Of a DNA stretch of 64,000 nucleotides, positions 35,666-43,524 are shown piece by piece. Position 1 is the stretch's first letter. Every line of letters begins with the position of its first letter. The notes beneath the pieces were generated by a model that did not search any database, was not told the origin of the DNA, and saw only the letters and a list, made by a program, of their open reading frames with translations. Source of the DNA: Tautonia sociabilis (GTDB taxonomy: Bacteria; Planctomycetota; Planctomycetia; Isosphaerales; Isosphaeraceae); the NCBI RefSeq assembly GCF_003977685.1, contig NZ_RYZH01000010.1, positions 80,609 through 144,608 of the forward strand, written 5' to 3'. Made by a program: the position numbers and the translations under genes.

Positions 35666-35825
35666 ACCGACTCGCCCAGGGCGCCCTGCCTCCAGACGCC
35701 GGAGCCGCCTGCCAAAGTGGCACGACCTGCCAGGCCAATCGCTCCGGAAGCGGGCCCCTTCACCGACCCGACTGATACCGTACCCCATCGGAATTCACGA
35801 CTTGCGCCGAGAGGACGCTCAGCGC

Positions 35826-35854
35826 TCGACAGGAGTCTCCGATCGGCCTAGAAT
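35826..35854 (+). promoter_or_regulatory. Sigma70-like promoter for the response regulator gene
   Basis: TCGACA at 35826-35831 and TAGAAT at 35849-35854 are 17 bases apart and each matches the consensus at five of six positions. The -10 box ends 58 bases before the GTG of the response regulator. This is the best promoter match in the window. Confidence 0.58.
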
Positions 35855-35912
35855 TTGCCGATCGCCCCATGCCCTCGCACCGATCCGCCGACCGTTGTGA
35901 GAGATCCGTCAC

Positions 35913-36320
35913 GTGCCTGGCGACCATCCCTTCTCGATCTTGATCACGGACGATGACTCCGAGAGCCGGGAGTCGCTCCGGGAGATCTTCGAGCCGGCCG
36001 GTTATCGGACCCTCCTGGCCGAGACCGGCGAGGAGGCCGTCGACATCGCGACGGCCGAGGACGTTCACCTGGCGCTGATGGACATGCATCTGCCCCGCCT
36101 CAGCGGGCTGGAGACGATGCAGCTCATTCGCCAGATCAAGGGGGTCTTGCCCATGATCCTGATCTCGGCGGATCAGGATGACAACCTCTTGCGCAAGGCC
36201 CTCTCGGCCCATGCCTTCTGCGTCCTGGCCAAGCCGGTGAGCCGCCATGTGGTCATCTACGTCGTCAGCCGGGCGATGGAGAAGTTCTATCGCTCCGACG
36301 CCCCCGGCGCCGTCGGCTGA
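35913..36320 (+). CDS. Stand-alone CheY-like response regulator
   Basis: The GTG at 35913 gives a 135-residue single receiver domain. The acidic pocket (ITDDDSESR, Asp13-15), the phosphoacceptor Asp57 in LALMDMHLP, the conserved Ser in LISADQ and the Lys in LAKPVS are all present, so phosphorylation is expected. No output domain follows, so it would work by protein contact, as CheY-type regulators do. No histidine kinase gene is adjacent. The next gene, a metal exporter, starts in another frame within this one or has an unusual start. Confidence 0.85.
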   Translation: MPGDHPFSILITDDDSESRESLREIFEPAGYRTLLAETGEEAVDIATAEDVHLALMDMHLPRLSGLETMQLIRQIKGVLPMILISADQDDNLLRKALSAHAFCVLAKPVSRHVVIYVVSRAMEKFYRSDAPGAVG

Positions 36321-37689
36321 TCGACCCCGAACCCTGGCCTCCCTCCCCCTGACGCTCCTCGTCGCGACGGTCCTCCTCCAGGCGATCGCCGCGCCGAGTG
36401 GGGCCCATGACATCCCGGACGAGCGGGTCGACCGCGCGCTGCAGGTCGTCCTGGAGCCGACGATCCTGAGGCTCTCCTACGAGCTGTGCCTCTCGGAGTG
36501 GACCCTCTTCCAGGATCTCAAACGCCTCGCCCCCGACCGGTCGGCGGGGGCCCCGATCGACCTGCTCGAAGGCTATGCCGAGCTGGTTGCCCCGCTCAAC
36601 GCCAAGGGCCTGCTCGTCGAGGTCCAGGGGGTCGAACTCCCGTTGCGCGTCGGTCGCGTCGAGGTCGAGGTCGAGCAGCATCCCCGGCTCACCTTTCACT
36701 TCGAGGCCGACGTCCCCTCCCGGGGACGGCTCCGGATCCGGGACACCAACTACCTTTCCTCCTTCGGGACCGGCCGGCTTGCCTTCCGGGTCGCGCCGGG
36801 CATCGTTCAGGAGGGGTTCGACGGCGCCGAGGACCTGGAAGACGTGCCCGAGATTCCGTCCTGGGCCCTCTCGGACGAGGAGCAGGAGAGGACCCGGCAG
36901 GTCGAGGTCGACTATCGACCGACCGATCGGGACAAACCGATCGAGACAATCCAGACGCCCTCGGTCCCGGACTCCCCCTCCTCGAACTCGGCCAGCCCGA
37001 CGGCCTCCTCGCCGTCCGGCGATCGTCTGACCCGGCTGTTCTGGGATCCGGCGGAGCGAACGACGCCGTTCCTCCTGCTGGCGGCGATGCTCCTCGGCGC
37101 GGCCCACGCGGTCCAGCCGGGGCACGGGAAGACGGCGATCGTCGGGGCATCGCTCCCGGGCCGGCATCCGATTGGCCGGGGGCTGCTGCTGGCCGGCTCG
37201 GCGGCGGTGTCCCACGTGACGGTGGCGGTCCTGCTGGCGATTGTGGCGGTTGTGCTCGTCCCGGCGGCGTTCGACCGGATCGACGCGGTGCTGACCCGGG
37301 CGATCGGCCTGGTGCTGGGGATCGTCGGCGCGTGGCGGATCGGTCGTGCCCTCGACGGATCAGCCTCCTCCCCCGAGGGGCCCGGCCTTCGCGTCGAGAC
37401 GACCCGAGACGCGATCCTCTCGGGACTGGCGATCGGGGCGATCCCCTGCTGGGACGCCGTCCTGCTGCTCGCGTTGGCCTGGGCGGCAGGACAGGCGGCG
37501 TTCGGAGTCCTGCTGGTCGTGAGCTTCAGCGTGGGAGCGTCGGCAACGCTCCTCGGCGTCGCCCTGGCGTCCGGGGCGTTCCGGACGGCGGCCCGACGAC
37601 TGGCGTCCTCGAGCCGGATGGAACGGTCGATGGGGATGGTCGGCGGGCTGTTGCTGGCGGGGATCGGGGCGTTCCTGTTCCTTGGATAA
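36247..37689 (+). CDS. NicO/RcnA-type nickel-cobalt efflux protein with exported N-terminal domain
   Basis: The 480-residue frame holds a signal-like helix (LTLLVATVLLQAIA, about 35-48), an exported beta-rich domain (about 50-250) and a C-terminal unit of six hydrophobic helices. The transporter half has HAVQPGHGKTA near residue 287 and SAAVSHVTVA near 320, the metal-binding histidine motifs of the NicO/RcnA family that exports Ni2+ or Co2+. The frame has no ATG, GTG or TTG between 36247 and the signal segment, so translation either starts at 36247, overlapping the response regulator by 74 bases, or uses a rare codon. The N-terminal 30 residues are unlike a leader. Confidence 0.75.
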   Translation: MWSSTSSAGRWRSSIAPTPPAPSADRPRTLASLPLTLLVATVLLQAIAAPSGAHDIPDERVDRALQVVLEPTILRLSYELCLSEWTLFQDLKRLAPDRSAGAPIDLLEGYAELVAPLNAKGLLVEVQGVELPLRVGRVEVEVEQHPRLTFHFEADVPSRGRLRIRDTNYLSSFGTGRLAFRVAPGIVQEGFDGAEDLEDVPEIPSWALSDEEQERTRQVEVDYRPTDRDKPIETIQTPSVPDSPSSNSASPTASSPSGDRLTRLFWDPAERTTPFLLLAAMLLGAAHAVQPGHGKTAIVGASLPGRHPIGRGLLLAGSAAVSHVTVAVLLAIVAVVLVPAAFDRIDAVLTRAIGLVLGIVGAWRIGRALDGSASSPEGPGLRVETTRDAILSGLAIGAIPCWDAVLLLALAWAAGQAAFGVLLVVSFSVGASATLLGVALASGAFRTAARRLASSSRMERSMGMVGGLLLAGIGAFLFLG

Positions 37690-37771
37690 TCAAGACCGGC
37701 CGAGGCCGGCACGAACGCCTTCCCCAGGGTACACTTGCTCCCGACAACGGCCCGGGAGCGAGGGGGATGCG

Positions 37772-38953
37772 ATGGCGCTGGCTCGGATTGACTGGTTCCA
37801 CGTCGCCTTGCCCTTGAGGAAGGCGATCAAGCACTCCTCGCACGAGCGGACGACCAGCGAGAGCATCTTCGTCCGGGCGACGCTCGACGACGGCTCAATC
37901 GGCTTCGGCGAGGGGGTCCCCCGCCCGTATGTGACGGGGGAGTCGATCGCGACCGCGATCGAGGCGATCGAGGCGATCGACGTGGCCCCGATGCTCGGCG
38001 AGCCCGACAGCTTCGAGCAGGCGGTCGATCGCATCGACGCCGTGACGCTGCCGACCATCCAGGACGACCCGCGCGGGATGTTCGGCAACGCCGCCCGGTG
38101 TGCCCTCGAGCTGGCGCTGCTCGATGCCTTCGGCCGACGGTTCGGCAGATCGGTGGGAGATGCGGTACGGCACCTGATCCGGGGCCGGCGGTTCCTGCGC
38201 CCTGAGCCGGGCCCGGTGCGCTACAGCGGGGCGATCACGGCGGAATCTCCCCGGAAGGAACGGATTTCCGCGATCAAAATGCGGGCCTACGGCTTCCGCC
38301 AGGTGAAGGTGAAGGTCGGCGTGGCGGGCCAGGACGATCCGGCTCGCCTCCGTCGCTTCCGACTCCTGCTGGGATCGGCGATGGATCTCCGGCTCGACGC
38401 CAACGAAGCCTGGTCCGCCGCCGAGGTGCTGGACCGGGTCGAGCCCCTGAGGCGCTTCGATCCCAGCGCCCTGGAGCAGCCGGTCCCCCACGCCGAGATC
38501 GAGGCGATGGCCGAGCTTCGGCCCCGGATCGGCCTTCCGGTGATGCTCGACGAGTCGCTTTGCGGCGAACCCGACGGCCGACGGGCCGTCGAGCGAGGGC
38601 TGGCCGACCTGTTCAACGTCCGGATCTCGAAGTGCGGCGGCATCGGGCCGACCCTCCGGCTCATCGAGCTGGCCGACCGGCATGGACTTGGGGTGCAACT
38701 GGGTTGCCACCCGGGGGAGTCGGGCCTGCTCTCCGCGGCCGGGAGGCACCTGGCCTGCAACCTCTCGGGGCTGCGCTTCCTGGAAGGGTCCTACGACCGG
38801 CACGTGCTGCTCGAGAACCCGACCACCCCCGACATCACCTTCGGCTACGGCGGCCGAGCCTGGCCGATCCCGGGCCCGGGGCTGGGCGTCCAGGTCGACC
38901 CGGCTCGGCTGGAGCGCTTGAGCCTCGCCCACCGGGAGGTCTCCCATGGGTGA
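37772..38953 (+). CDS. Enolase-superfamily enzyme, muconate-lactonising/dipeptide-epimerase subgroup
   Basis: The ATG at 37772 has AGGGGG five bases upstream and gives 393 residues. The catalytic set of the muconate-lactonising subgroup is in place: VKVKVG with Lys179 and Lys181, metal ligands Asp209 (RLDANEAW), Glu235 (LEQPV) and Asp260 (MLDESL), and Lys287 (RISKCGG). The N-terminal capping domain is complete. Members are cycloisomerases, o-succinylbenzoate synthases and dipeptide epimerases. The choice cannot be made by reading. The gene overlaps the following alpha/beta hydrolase by eight bases, so the two are one unit. No menaquinone gene is nearby, which argues against o-succinylbenzoate synthase. 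Confidence 0.83.
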   Translation: MALARIDWFHVALPLRKAIKHSSHERTTSESIFVRATLDDGSIGFGEGVPRPYVTGESIATAIEAIEAIDVAPMLGEPDSFEQAVDRIDAVTLPTIQDDPRGMFGNAARCALELALLDAFGRRFGRSVGDAVRHLIRGRRFLRPEPGPVRYSGAITAESPRKERISAIKMRAYGFRQVKVKVGVAGQDDPARLRRFRLLLGSAMDLRLDANEAWSAAEVLDRVEPLRRFDPSALEQPVPHAEIEAMAELRPRIGLPVMLDESLCGEPDGRRAVERGLADLFNVRISKCGGIGPTLRLIELADRHGLGVQLGCHPGESGLLSAAGRHLACNLSGLRFLEGSYDRHVLLENPTTPDITFGYGGRAWPIPGPGLGVQVDPARLERLSLAHREVSHG

Positions 38954-39824
38954 GCCGACCCCTCGGGTGTTCGAAGTCTCCGACGGCTACCCGATCCACC
39001 TCCTCTCCTGGGAACCGGACCGCGACCCCTCGGCGATCGCCGTCGTCTTGCACGGCGTGCAGAGCCACGCCGGCTGGTATCACCACCTGGGCCGCACCCT
39101 GGCCGGGGCCGGGATCGAGGCCCATTTCCCCGACCGCAGGGGATCGGGGTCGAACCAGCGGCAGCGCGGGCACTGCCCGTCGGCCCGGAGGCTGATCGAC
39201 GACGTCCTCGAGATCATCCGGGACATCCGGACCCGACGTCCGGGCGTTCCCCTGATCCTCTCCGGCATCAGCTGGGGGGGAAAGCTCGTGGTCGTCTCGG
39301 CGGCGAGGGAGCCGGACGCGATCGACGGGATCGCGCTGATCTGCCCGGGATTGCAGCCGAGAGTCGGCGTCTCGTTCCGGGAGAAGCTCCGGATCGCGGT
39401 CGGCTTCTTCCTCTGGCGATCGAGAGCGACGATCCCCATCCCCCTGGCGGATCCGGCTCTGTTCACCGGGAACCCGGAGGCTCAGCGGTTCATCGCCGAG
39501 GACGAGTTGGGATTGCGGTTCGCCTCCGCCGGGCTGCTGGTGGCGAGCATGTTCCTCGACCGGGCCGCCCGGCGGGCTCCGGCTCGGGTCGAACAGCCGA
39601 GCTTACTGATGCTCGCCGGCCGGGACCGGATCGTGAACAATGACCGGACCCGGGCCTACTTCGATCGCCTCGCGAGTCCGGACCGGCAGATCCTGGAGTA
39701 TCCCGACGCCCACCACACGCTCGAATTCGAGCCCGACCCCGGCCAGTACGCTCGGGATCTGATCTCCTGGATCGACTCCCGGTGGCCGGCGACCAACTCG
39801 ACCGCCTCCCAGCAGGGGCCCTGA
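38946..39824 (+). CDS. Alpha/beta hydrolase (lysophospholipase/monoacylglycerol-lipase-like)
   Basis: The 292-residue product has VVLHGVQSHAGWY with the oxyanion segment, the nucleophile elbow SGISWGG with Ser109, the acid in AGRDRIV and the histidine in DAHHTLEF. The pattern HGVQSHAGWYHHLGRTLA and FPDRRGSGSN matches 'serine aminopeptidase S33/hydrolase_4' enzymes, which include monoacylglycerol lipases. No signal peptide is visible, so it is cytoplasmic. Its ATG lies eight bases inside the preceding enolase-superfamily gene, so the two enzymes are probably made together and may act in sequence on one compound. Confidence 0.83.
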   Translation: MGEPTPRVFEVSDGYPIHLLSWEPDRDPSAIAVVLHGVQSHAGWYHHLGRTLAGAGIEAHFPDRRGSGSNQRQRGHCPSARRLIDDVLEIIRDIRTRRPGVPLILSGISWGGKLVVVSAAREPDAIDGIALICPGLQPRVGVSFREKLRIAVGFFLWRSRATIPIPLADPALFTGNPEAQRFIAEDELGLRFASAGLLVASMFLDRAARRAPARVEQPSLLMLAGRDRIVNNDRTRAYFDRLASPDRQILEYPDAHHTLEFEPDPGQYARDLISWIDSRWPATNSTASQQGP

Positions 39825-39878
39825 GCGCGCCGCCGACCGGGGCCGATCGATTTCGGGCTCGGCCGCCAGGTCGATCGG

Positions 39879-40937
39879 CTACCGCTCCAGCGGAACTGAG
39901 AGCAGCCTCCGGGCGGCGAAGACGCGGGCCTCCATCCGGTCCCGGGGACCGTGCCGGGCGCCGATGGTGCGAGCCATCTGCTCGCTGAGCCGGTCGAGCA
40001 GGTACGGCTCCGGGGCTCCCGCCCGGCGGAGGAGGATGATCGTCCGGTCCAGGTCCACCCCGGGGAACCGGAAGTTGTTCCCGAGCCGCTGCTCCAGCGC
40101 GTCGAGCTCCGGAGGCAGGCCGACCCCGGACGACCGGCACAGGTCGTCGATCTGATAACCCGCCTGGCGGCCGTAGCGCTGGATCGCCTCGGCGACCAGC
40201 CGGAGGAAATGGAGCCGCTGCTCGATCGTCGGCGGCTGGAAGGCCGGAGCCGGTGGCATCGAGGGCTCAACCGCCAAGACCCGGTCGGCGTCGGGGTCGA
40301 TTGGGCGGGCCGGCGTTCCCTCGGGCCCGCCGACCGGCTCGTCGGGGCGGAGGATGCCCAGATCCCAGAGGATCTCCCGGGAGCTTCGGGGAGGAGGAGC
40401 CGCTTGCTCCTCTGGGGCATCGAGCGCATCGAGGGAAGCAAGCGGCTGGGCCGCGATGGGATCGGGGTCGGCCGGCCTCGGGCCGGTCGTTGCCGAGGCG
40501 AGCCGGTCGTCGGGTTGGGGATCAGTCGGAGGGAGATGGCTCGCCTCGGGCCCGGCCAGGGGGGGCTCCTCCTCCGGGGCCGGGATCATCGCGAGCCGGT
40601 CCCTCCGCGGCGGCTCGGTCGGGGGCGGTGCGATCGGGCGCCCTCCCTCCCTCTCGGCCTCGGCCCGGACGATGACCCCCCCCTCGGCGACCGGGGAGAC
40701 GGGGCTGGCCTCGACGGATCGGCCGAGGGCCCGGGGGACGTCTCGAACGATGACCGAGGGACCGCGATCCTCCTCGACAAGGATATAACCGGCGGCCCCG
40801 AGCAGCAGCAGCAGAAGCAGGAACTCCCGGGCCCAGCTCGACCGGCCGCGCTGGACGATCACGATCGGGGAGAGCGACGGGGCCTCGGCCTCAGGGGCCT
40901 CGACGGGATCGATCCGATCGTCGTCCAGCGTCGCCAT
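39879..40937 (-). CDS. Single-pass membrane protein with Pro-rich linker, unknown function
   Basis: The 352-residue product has an acidic N-terminus, one membrane helix (FLLLLLLLGAAGYILVEE, about 39-56), and a long Pro/Ala/Glu-rich segment (about 75-225). A C-terminal helical domain follows (about 235-350; EQRLHFLRLVAEAIQRYG, LEQRLGNNFRFPGVDLDRT). The architecture predicts a cytoplasmic N-terminus and an exported domain on a flexible tether. No enzyme motif or known family was recognised. It lies 30 bases downstream of the fumarase stop on the same strand as fumC and may be co-transcribed. Confidence 0.65.
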   Translation of the reverse strand: MATLDDDRIDPVEAPEAEAPSLSPIVIVQRGRSSWAREFLLLLLLLGAAGYILVEEDRGPSVIVRDVPRALGRSVEASPVSPVAEGGVIVRAEAEREGGRPIAPPPTEPPRRDRLAMIPAPEEEPPLAGPEASHLPPTDPQPDDRLASATTGPRPADPDPIAAQPLASLDALDAPEEQAAPPPRSSREILWDLGILRPDEPVGGPEGTPARPIDPDADRVLAVEPSMPPAPAFQPPTIEQRLHFLRLVAEAIQRYGRQAGYQIDDLCRSSGVGLPPELDALEQRLGNNFRFPGVDLDRTIILLRRAGAPEPYLLDRLSEQMARTIGARHGPRDRMEARVFAARRLLSVPLER

Positions 40938-40967
40938 GGCGTCCTTCCCCGAGGAGGTCGGTGATGG

Positions 40968-42482
40968 TCAGGACCCGGTGCCGCGGTGGGTCTGTCGCAT
41001 CGGGTCGAGCAGCTGGTCGACCTCGGCCTGAGAGAGGGGCCCAAGCTGCTGGGCGACGGGAGCGGCCGGGACGCCAAGGATCGCCTCGTAATCCGCAGGG
41101 GGCTTCCCGACAAGGTCGTTGACCACCTCCCGCACGTTCCGGCCGGTGTTCGAGGCGACCTTGGCGACGGCCGCCGCCGCGTCGTAGCCGATCCGAGGGG
41201 CTAAAGCGGTGCACATCGCCAGGCTCTGCTCGATCAGGGCGGTGCAACGCTCGACGTTGGCCTCCATCCCCCGGACCTCTCCGAAGACGACGACCTCGGG
41301 ATCCACCTGGACGCAGCGCGAGGCCAGCACCCGGGCGGCCCCTTCCAGCAGGGAGATCGACTGGAGCAGGTTGTAGGCCAGCACCGGCATCATCACGTTC
41401 AGCTCGAAGTTCGACCCCAGGGCGTTGGCCCAGCCGACGGTCGCGTCGTTGCCAACGACCTGGGCGGCGACCATCATCACCGCCTCGGGGATCACCGGGT
41501 TGACCTTCCCCGGCATGATCGAGCTGCCCGGCTGCAGCTCCGGGATCTTCAGCTCTCCGATGCCGCATCTCGGGCCCGAGGCGAGCCACCGGATCTGGTT
41601 GGCCACGTTCGACAGGCTGATCGCCACCGTCTTGAGCGCCGAGGACGCCTCGACCGCCGCATCCTTGTTGGCCATCGCCTCGAAGTGGTTTGAGGCGGGG
41701 CGGAACGCCAGGCCCAGCTCCTTCGAGAGCGCGGCGGCCATCCGGGTCGGGAACTCCTCGTGCGTGTTCAGGCCGGTCCCCACGGCGGTGCCGCCAATGG
41801 CGAGCTCGCCGAGCGCCTCGCGGACCCCCTCGAGCCGACGAATCGAGTGGGCCACCTGAGCGGCGTAGCCGGAAACCTCCTGGCCCAGCCGGATCGGCAC
41901 CGCGTCCTGCAGGTGGGTGCGGCCGATCTTGACGACGCCGTCCAGTTCCTTCGCCTTGGCGTCGAGCCGGCCGAGCAGGTCGCGGAGGGCGGGGATCAGG
42001 TGGTGCTCGATCCCCTCCCGGGCGGCCAGATGAATCGCGGTGGGGAAGACGTCGTTCGAGGACTGGCCGTAGTTGACGTGGTCGTTCGGGTGCACGGGGC
42101 TCTTGCCCCCGCGTTTGCCGGTCAACCTCTCGTTGGCGATCCCGGCGATCACCTCGTTGGTGTTCATGTTCGACGAGGTGCCGCTGCCGGTCTGGAAGAC
42201 GTCGACCACGAACTGATCGTCGTGGCGGCCGTCGGCGACGGCGTCGGCCGCGGCGATGATCGCGTCGGCGAGCTTCGGGTCGAGCAGGCCGAGATCCTTG
42301 TTCACGGCCGCGGCGGCCTTCTTGATCAGGCCGAGCGACCGGATCATGGCCCGGGGCATCCGCAGGCCGCTGATGGGGAAGTTGAGCTCGGCCCGGCGGG
42401 TCTGGGCCCCGTAATAGGCGTCGGCGGGGACCTCCATGGTCCCCATCGAATCCTTCTCGACCCGCGTCTGATCGCTCGCCAC
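40968..42482 (-). CDS. fumC: Fumarate hydratase, class II
   Basis: The GTG whose first base is 42482 has GGAGG five bases upstream and gives 504 residues; an in-frame ATG at 42632 is unlikely. Class II fumarase interconverts fumarate and L-malate in the TCA cycle. Signatures are VFQTGSGTSSNMNTNEVIA, PVHPNDHVNYGQSSND and GSSIMPGKVNPV, the last being the superfamily catalytic loop. TGSGT with HPNDHVN favours fumarase over aspartase. It is about 40 residues longer than E. coli FumC because of a C-terminal extension after VGKPPADYEAIL. The LpxH-like gene lies 146 bases upstream on the same strand. Confidence 0.93.
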   Translation of the reverse strand: MASDQTRVEKDSMGTMEVPADAYYGAQTRRAELNFPISGLRMPRAMIRSLGLIKKAAAAVNKDLGLLDPKLADAIIAAADAVADGRHDDQFVVDVFQTGSGTSSNMNTNEVIAGIANERLTGKRGGKSPVHPNDHVNYGQSSNDVFPTAIHLAAREGIEHHLIPALRDLLGRLDAKAKELDGVVKIGRTHLQDAVPIRLGQEVSGYAAQVAHSIRRLEGVREALGELAIGGTAVGTGLNTHEEFPTRMAAALSKELGLAFRPASNHFEAMANKDAAVEASSALKTVAISLSNVANQIRWLASGPRCGIGELKIPELQPGSSIMPGKVNPVIPEAVMMVAAQVVGNDATVGWANALGSNFELNVMMPVLAYNLLQSISLLEGAARVLASRCVQVDPEVVVFGEVRGMEANVERCTALIEQSLAMCTALAPRIGYDAAAAVAKVASNTGRNVREVVNDLVGKPPADYEAILGVPAAPVAQQLGPLSQAEVDQLLDPMRQTHRGTGS

Positions 42483-42487
42483 GTCGG

Positions 42488-42492
42488 CCTCC
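42488..42492 (-). promoter_or_regulatory. Shine-Dalgarno fixing the fumC GTG start
   Basis: GGAGG (on the minus strand) lies five bases before the GTG at 42482-42480. It decides the start in favour of this GTG, since the longer frame has no such site. Confidence 0.6.
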
Positions 42493-42628
42493 GTCTCAAG
42501 GAATCCGGGTCCGGGGACCCCGGCAGGGAGGGCGTCCTCTCGCCTCGGGGCGAGGGCCCCGGGTGGTATCGTATTCCGGCGGGTCGGGGCGACGCAACGC
42601 GGAATCCGACGGTCGGCCCGCCCTCGGA

Positions 42629-43423
42629 TCACTCCCGGCCCGGCTCCGCCGACGAAGCGGAGGCCAGCCCCGCCTCTCGGGGAGGGAGCGGCTCGGGGGT
42701 GGCTCGGGGCCAGTACTCCAGGCCAACCCGCGCTCCCGAGATCGTCACAAAGGGGCAGGGGGGATGCTCGGTCCAGGTGCCGCTGTTGACGTAGTTCACC
42801 CCGTCGATGAACGCCTCGAGCGGCGCGTGGGTGTGGCCGCAGGTCACGTGGTCGCAGCCGAGGGATCGGGCATACTCGACCGCGCCGTCGCGCACCACCT
42901 GGCTATTCCGCTGGAACCGCTTGGAGATCCGTCGGATCCACCGGGCGGCGCTGTGGGGCATCCACTTCTGGATGTAGTAGAACAGTCCGCAGGCGACCGA
43001 GGTCATCCACTTGTACCGGGTGATGAAGTGGTCGAACTGGTCGCCGTGGAGGATGAGCAGCCGCACCTGGCCGTTGTCGAAAATGTACTCATCGAGGAAG
43101 TCAACGCCGACAATGTGACTGATCACGTCGGCCGCGCCGTCGTGGTTCCCCCGGATCCAGGTCAGGCGGAGGTCGTCTCGGTCGGAGTGGCGGCGGATCG
43201 CCTTGAGGCAGGCGAAGTGCCGCTTGCCGAGGCGGTTGAAGTTCAGGTCGTCGAAGATGTCGCCGTTGATGACCAGCTCCCGGGTGTGCCGGACGGCCCA
43301 TTCCAAGAACTCTTCCAGGAGCCTGGCCTGGCAGACGTCGCTGCCGAGGTGCAGGTCGCTGATGACCAGGCAATCGTACGGCCGCTCCCGATCATCAGGG
43401 TCGTCGGGTCGGACGTCGGTCAT
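42629..43423 (-). CDS. LpxH-like metallophosphoesterase
   Basis: The ATG ending the complement at 43423 gives 264 residues. The calcineurin-like metal motifs are ISDLHLG (Asp23, His25), NGDIFDD (Asp55), RGNHD (Asn93, His94), LHGDQFD, and CGHTH near the C-terminus. The long insert with WMTSVACGLFYYIQK and the RRISKRF segment is the pattern of UDP-2,3-diacylglucosamine diphosphatases (LpxH), which cut the pyrophosphate in lipid A synthesis. The same fold also includes nucleases that travel with Lhr helicases, and Lhr lies 101 bases upstream on the same strand. LpxH-like is the better reading, but the context leaves a repair role open. Confidence 0.75.
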   Translation of the reverse strand: MTDVRPDDPDDRERPYDCLVISDLHLGSDVCQARLLEEFLEWAVRHTRELVINGDIFDDLNFNRLGKRHFACLKAIRRHSDRDDLRLTWIRGNHDGAADVISHIVGVDFLDEYIFDNGQVRLLILHGDQFDHFITRYKWMTSVACGLFYYIQKWMPHSAARWIRRISKRFQRNSQVVRDGAVEYARSLGCDHVTCGHTHAPLEAFIDGVNYVNSGTWTEHPPCPFVTISGARVGLEYWPRATPEPLPPREAGLASASSAEPGRE

Positions 43424-43524
43424 CGGAGGGCCTCGATCGGGGGAGGGCTCGATTCCGGGGGCGGGGGCTCCAGGAGGGTCGTCGACTCCTGCTCTCGGAA
43501 AGGTTACCATGCGAGGCGAAAGGC

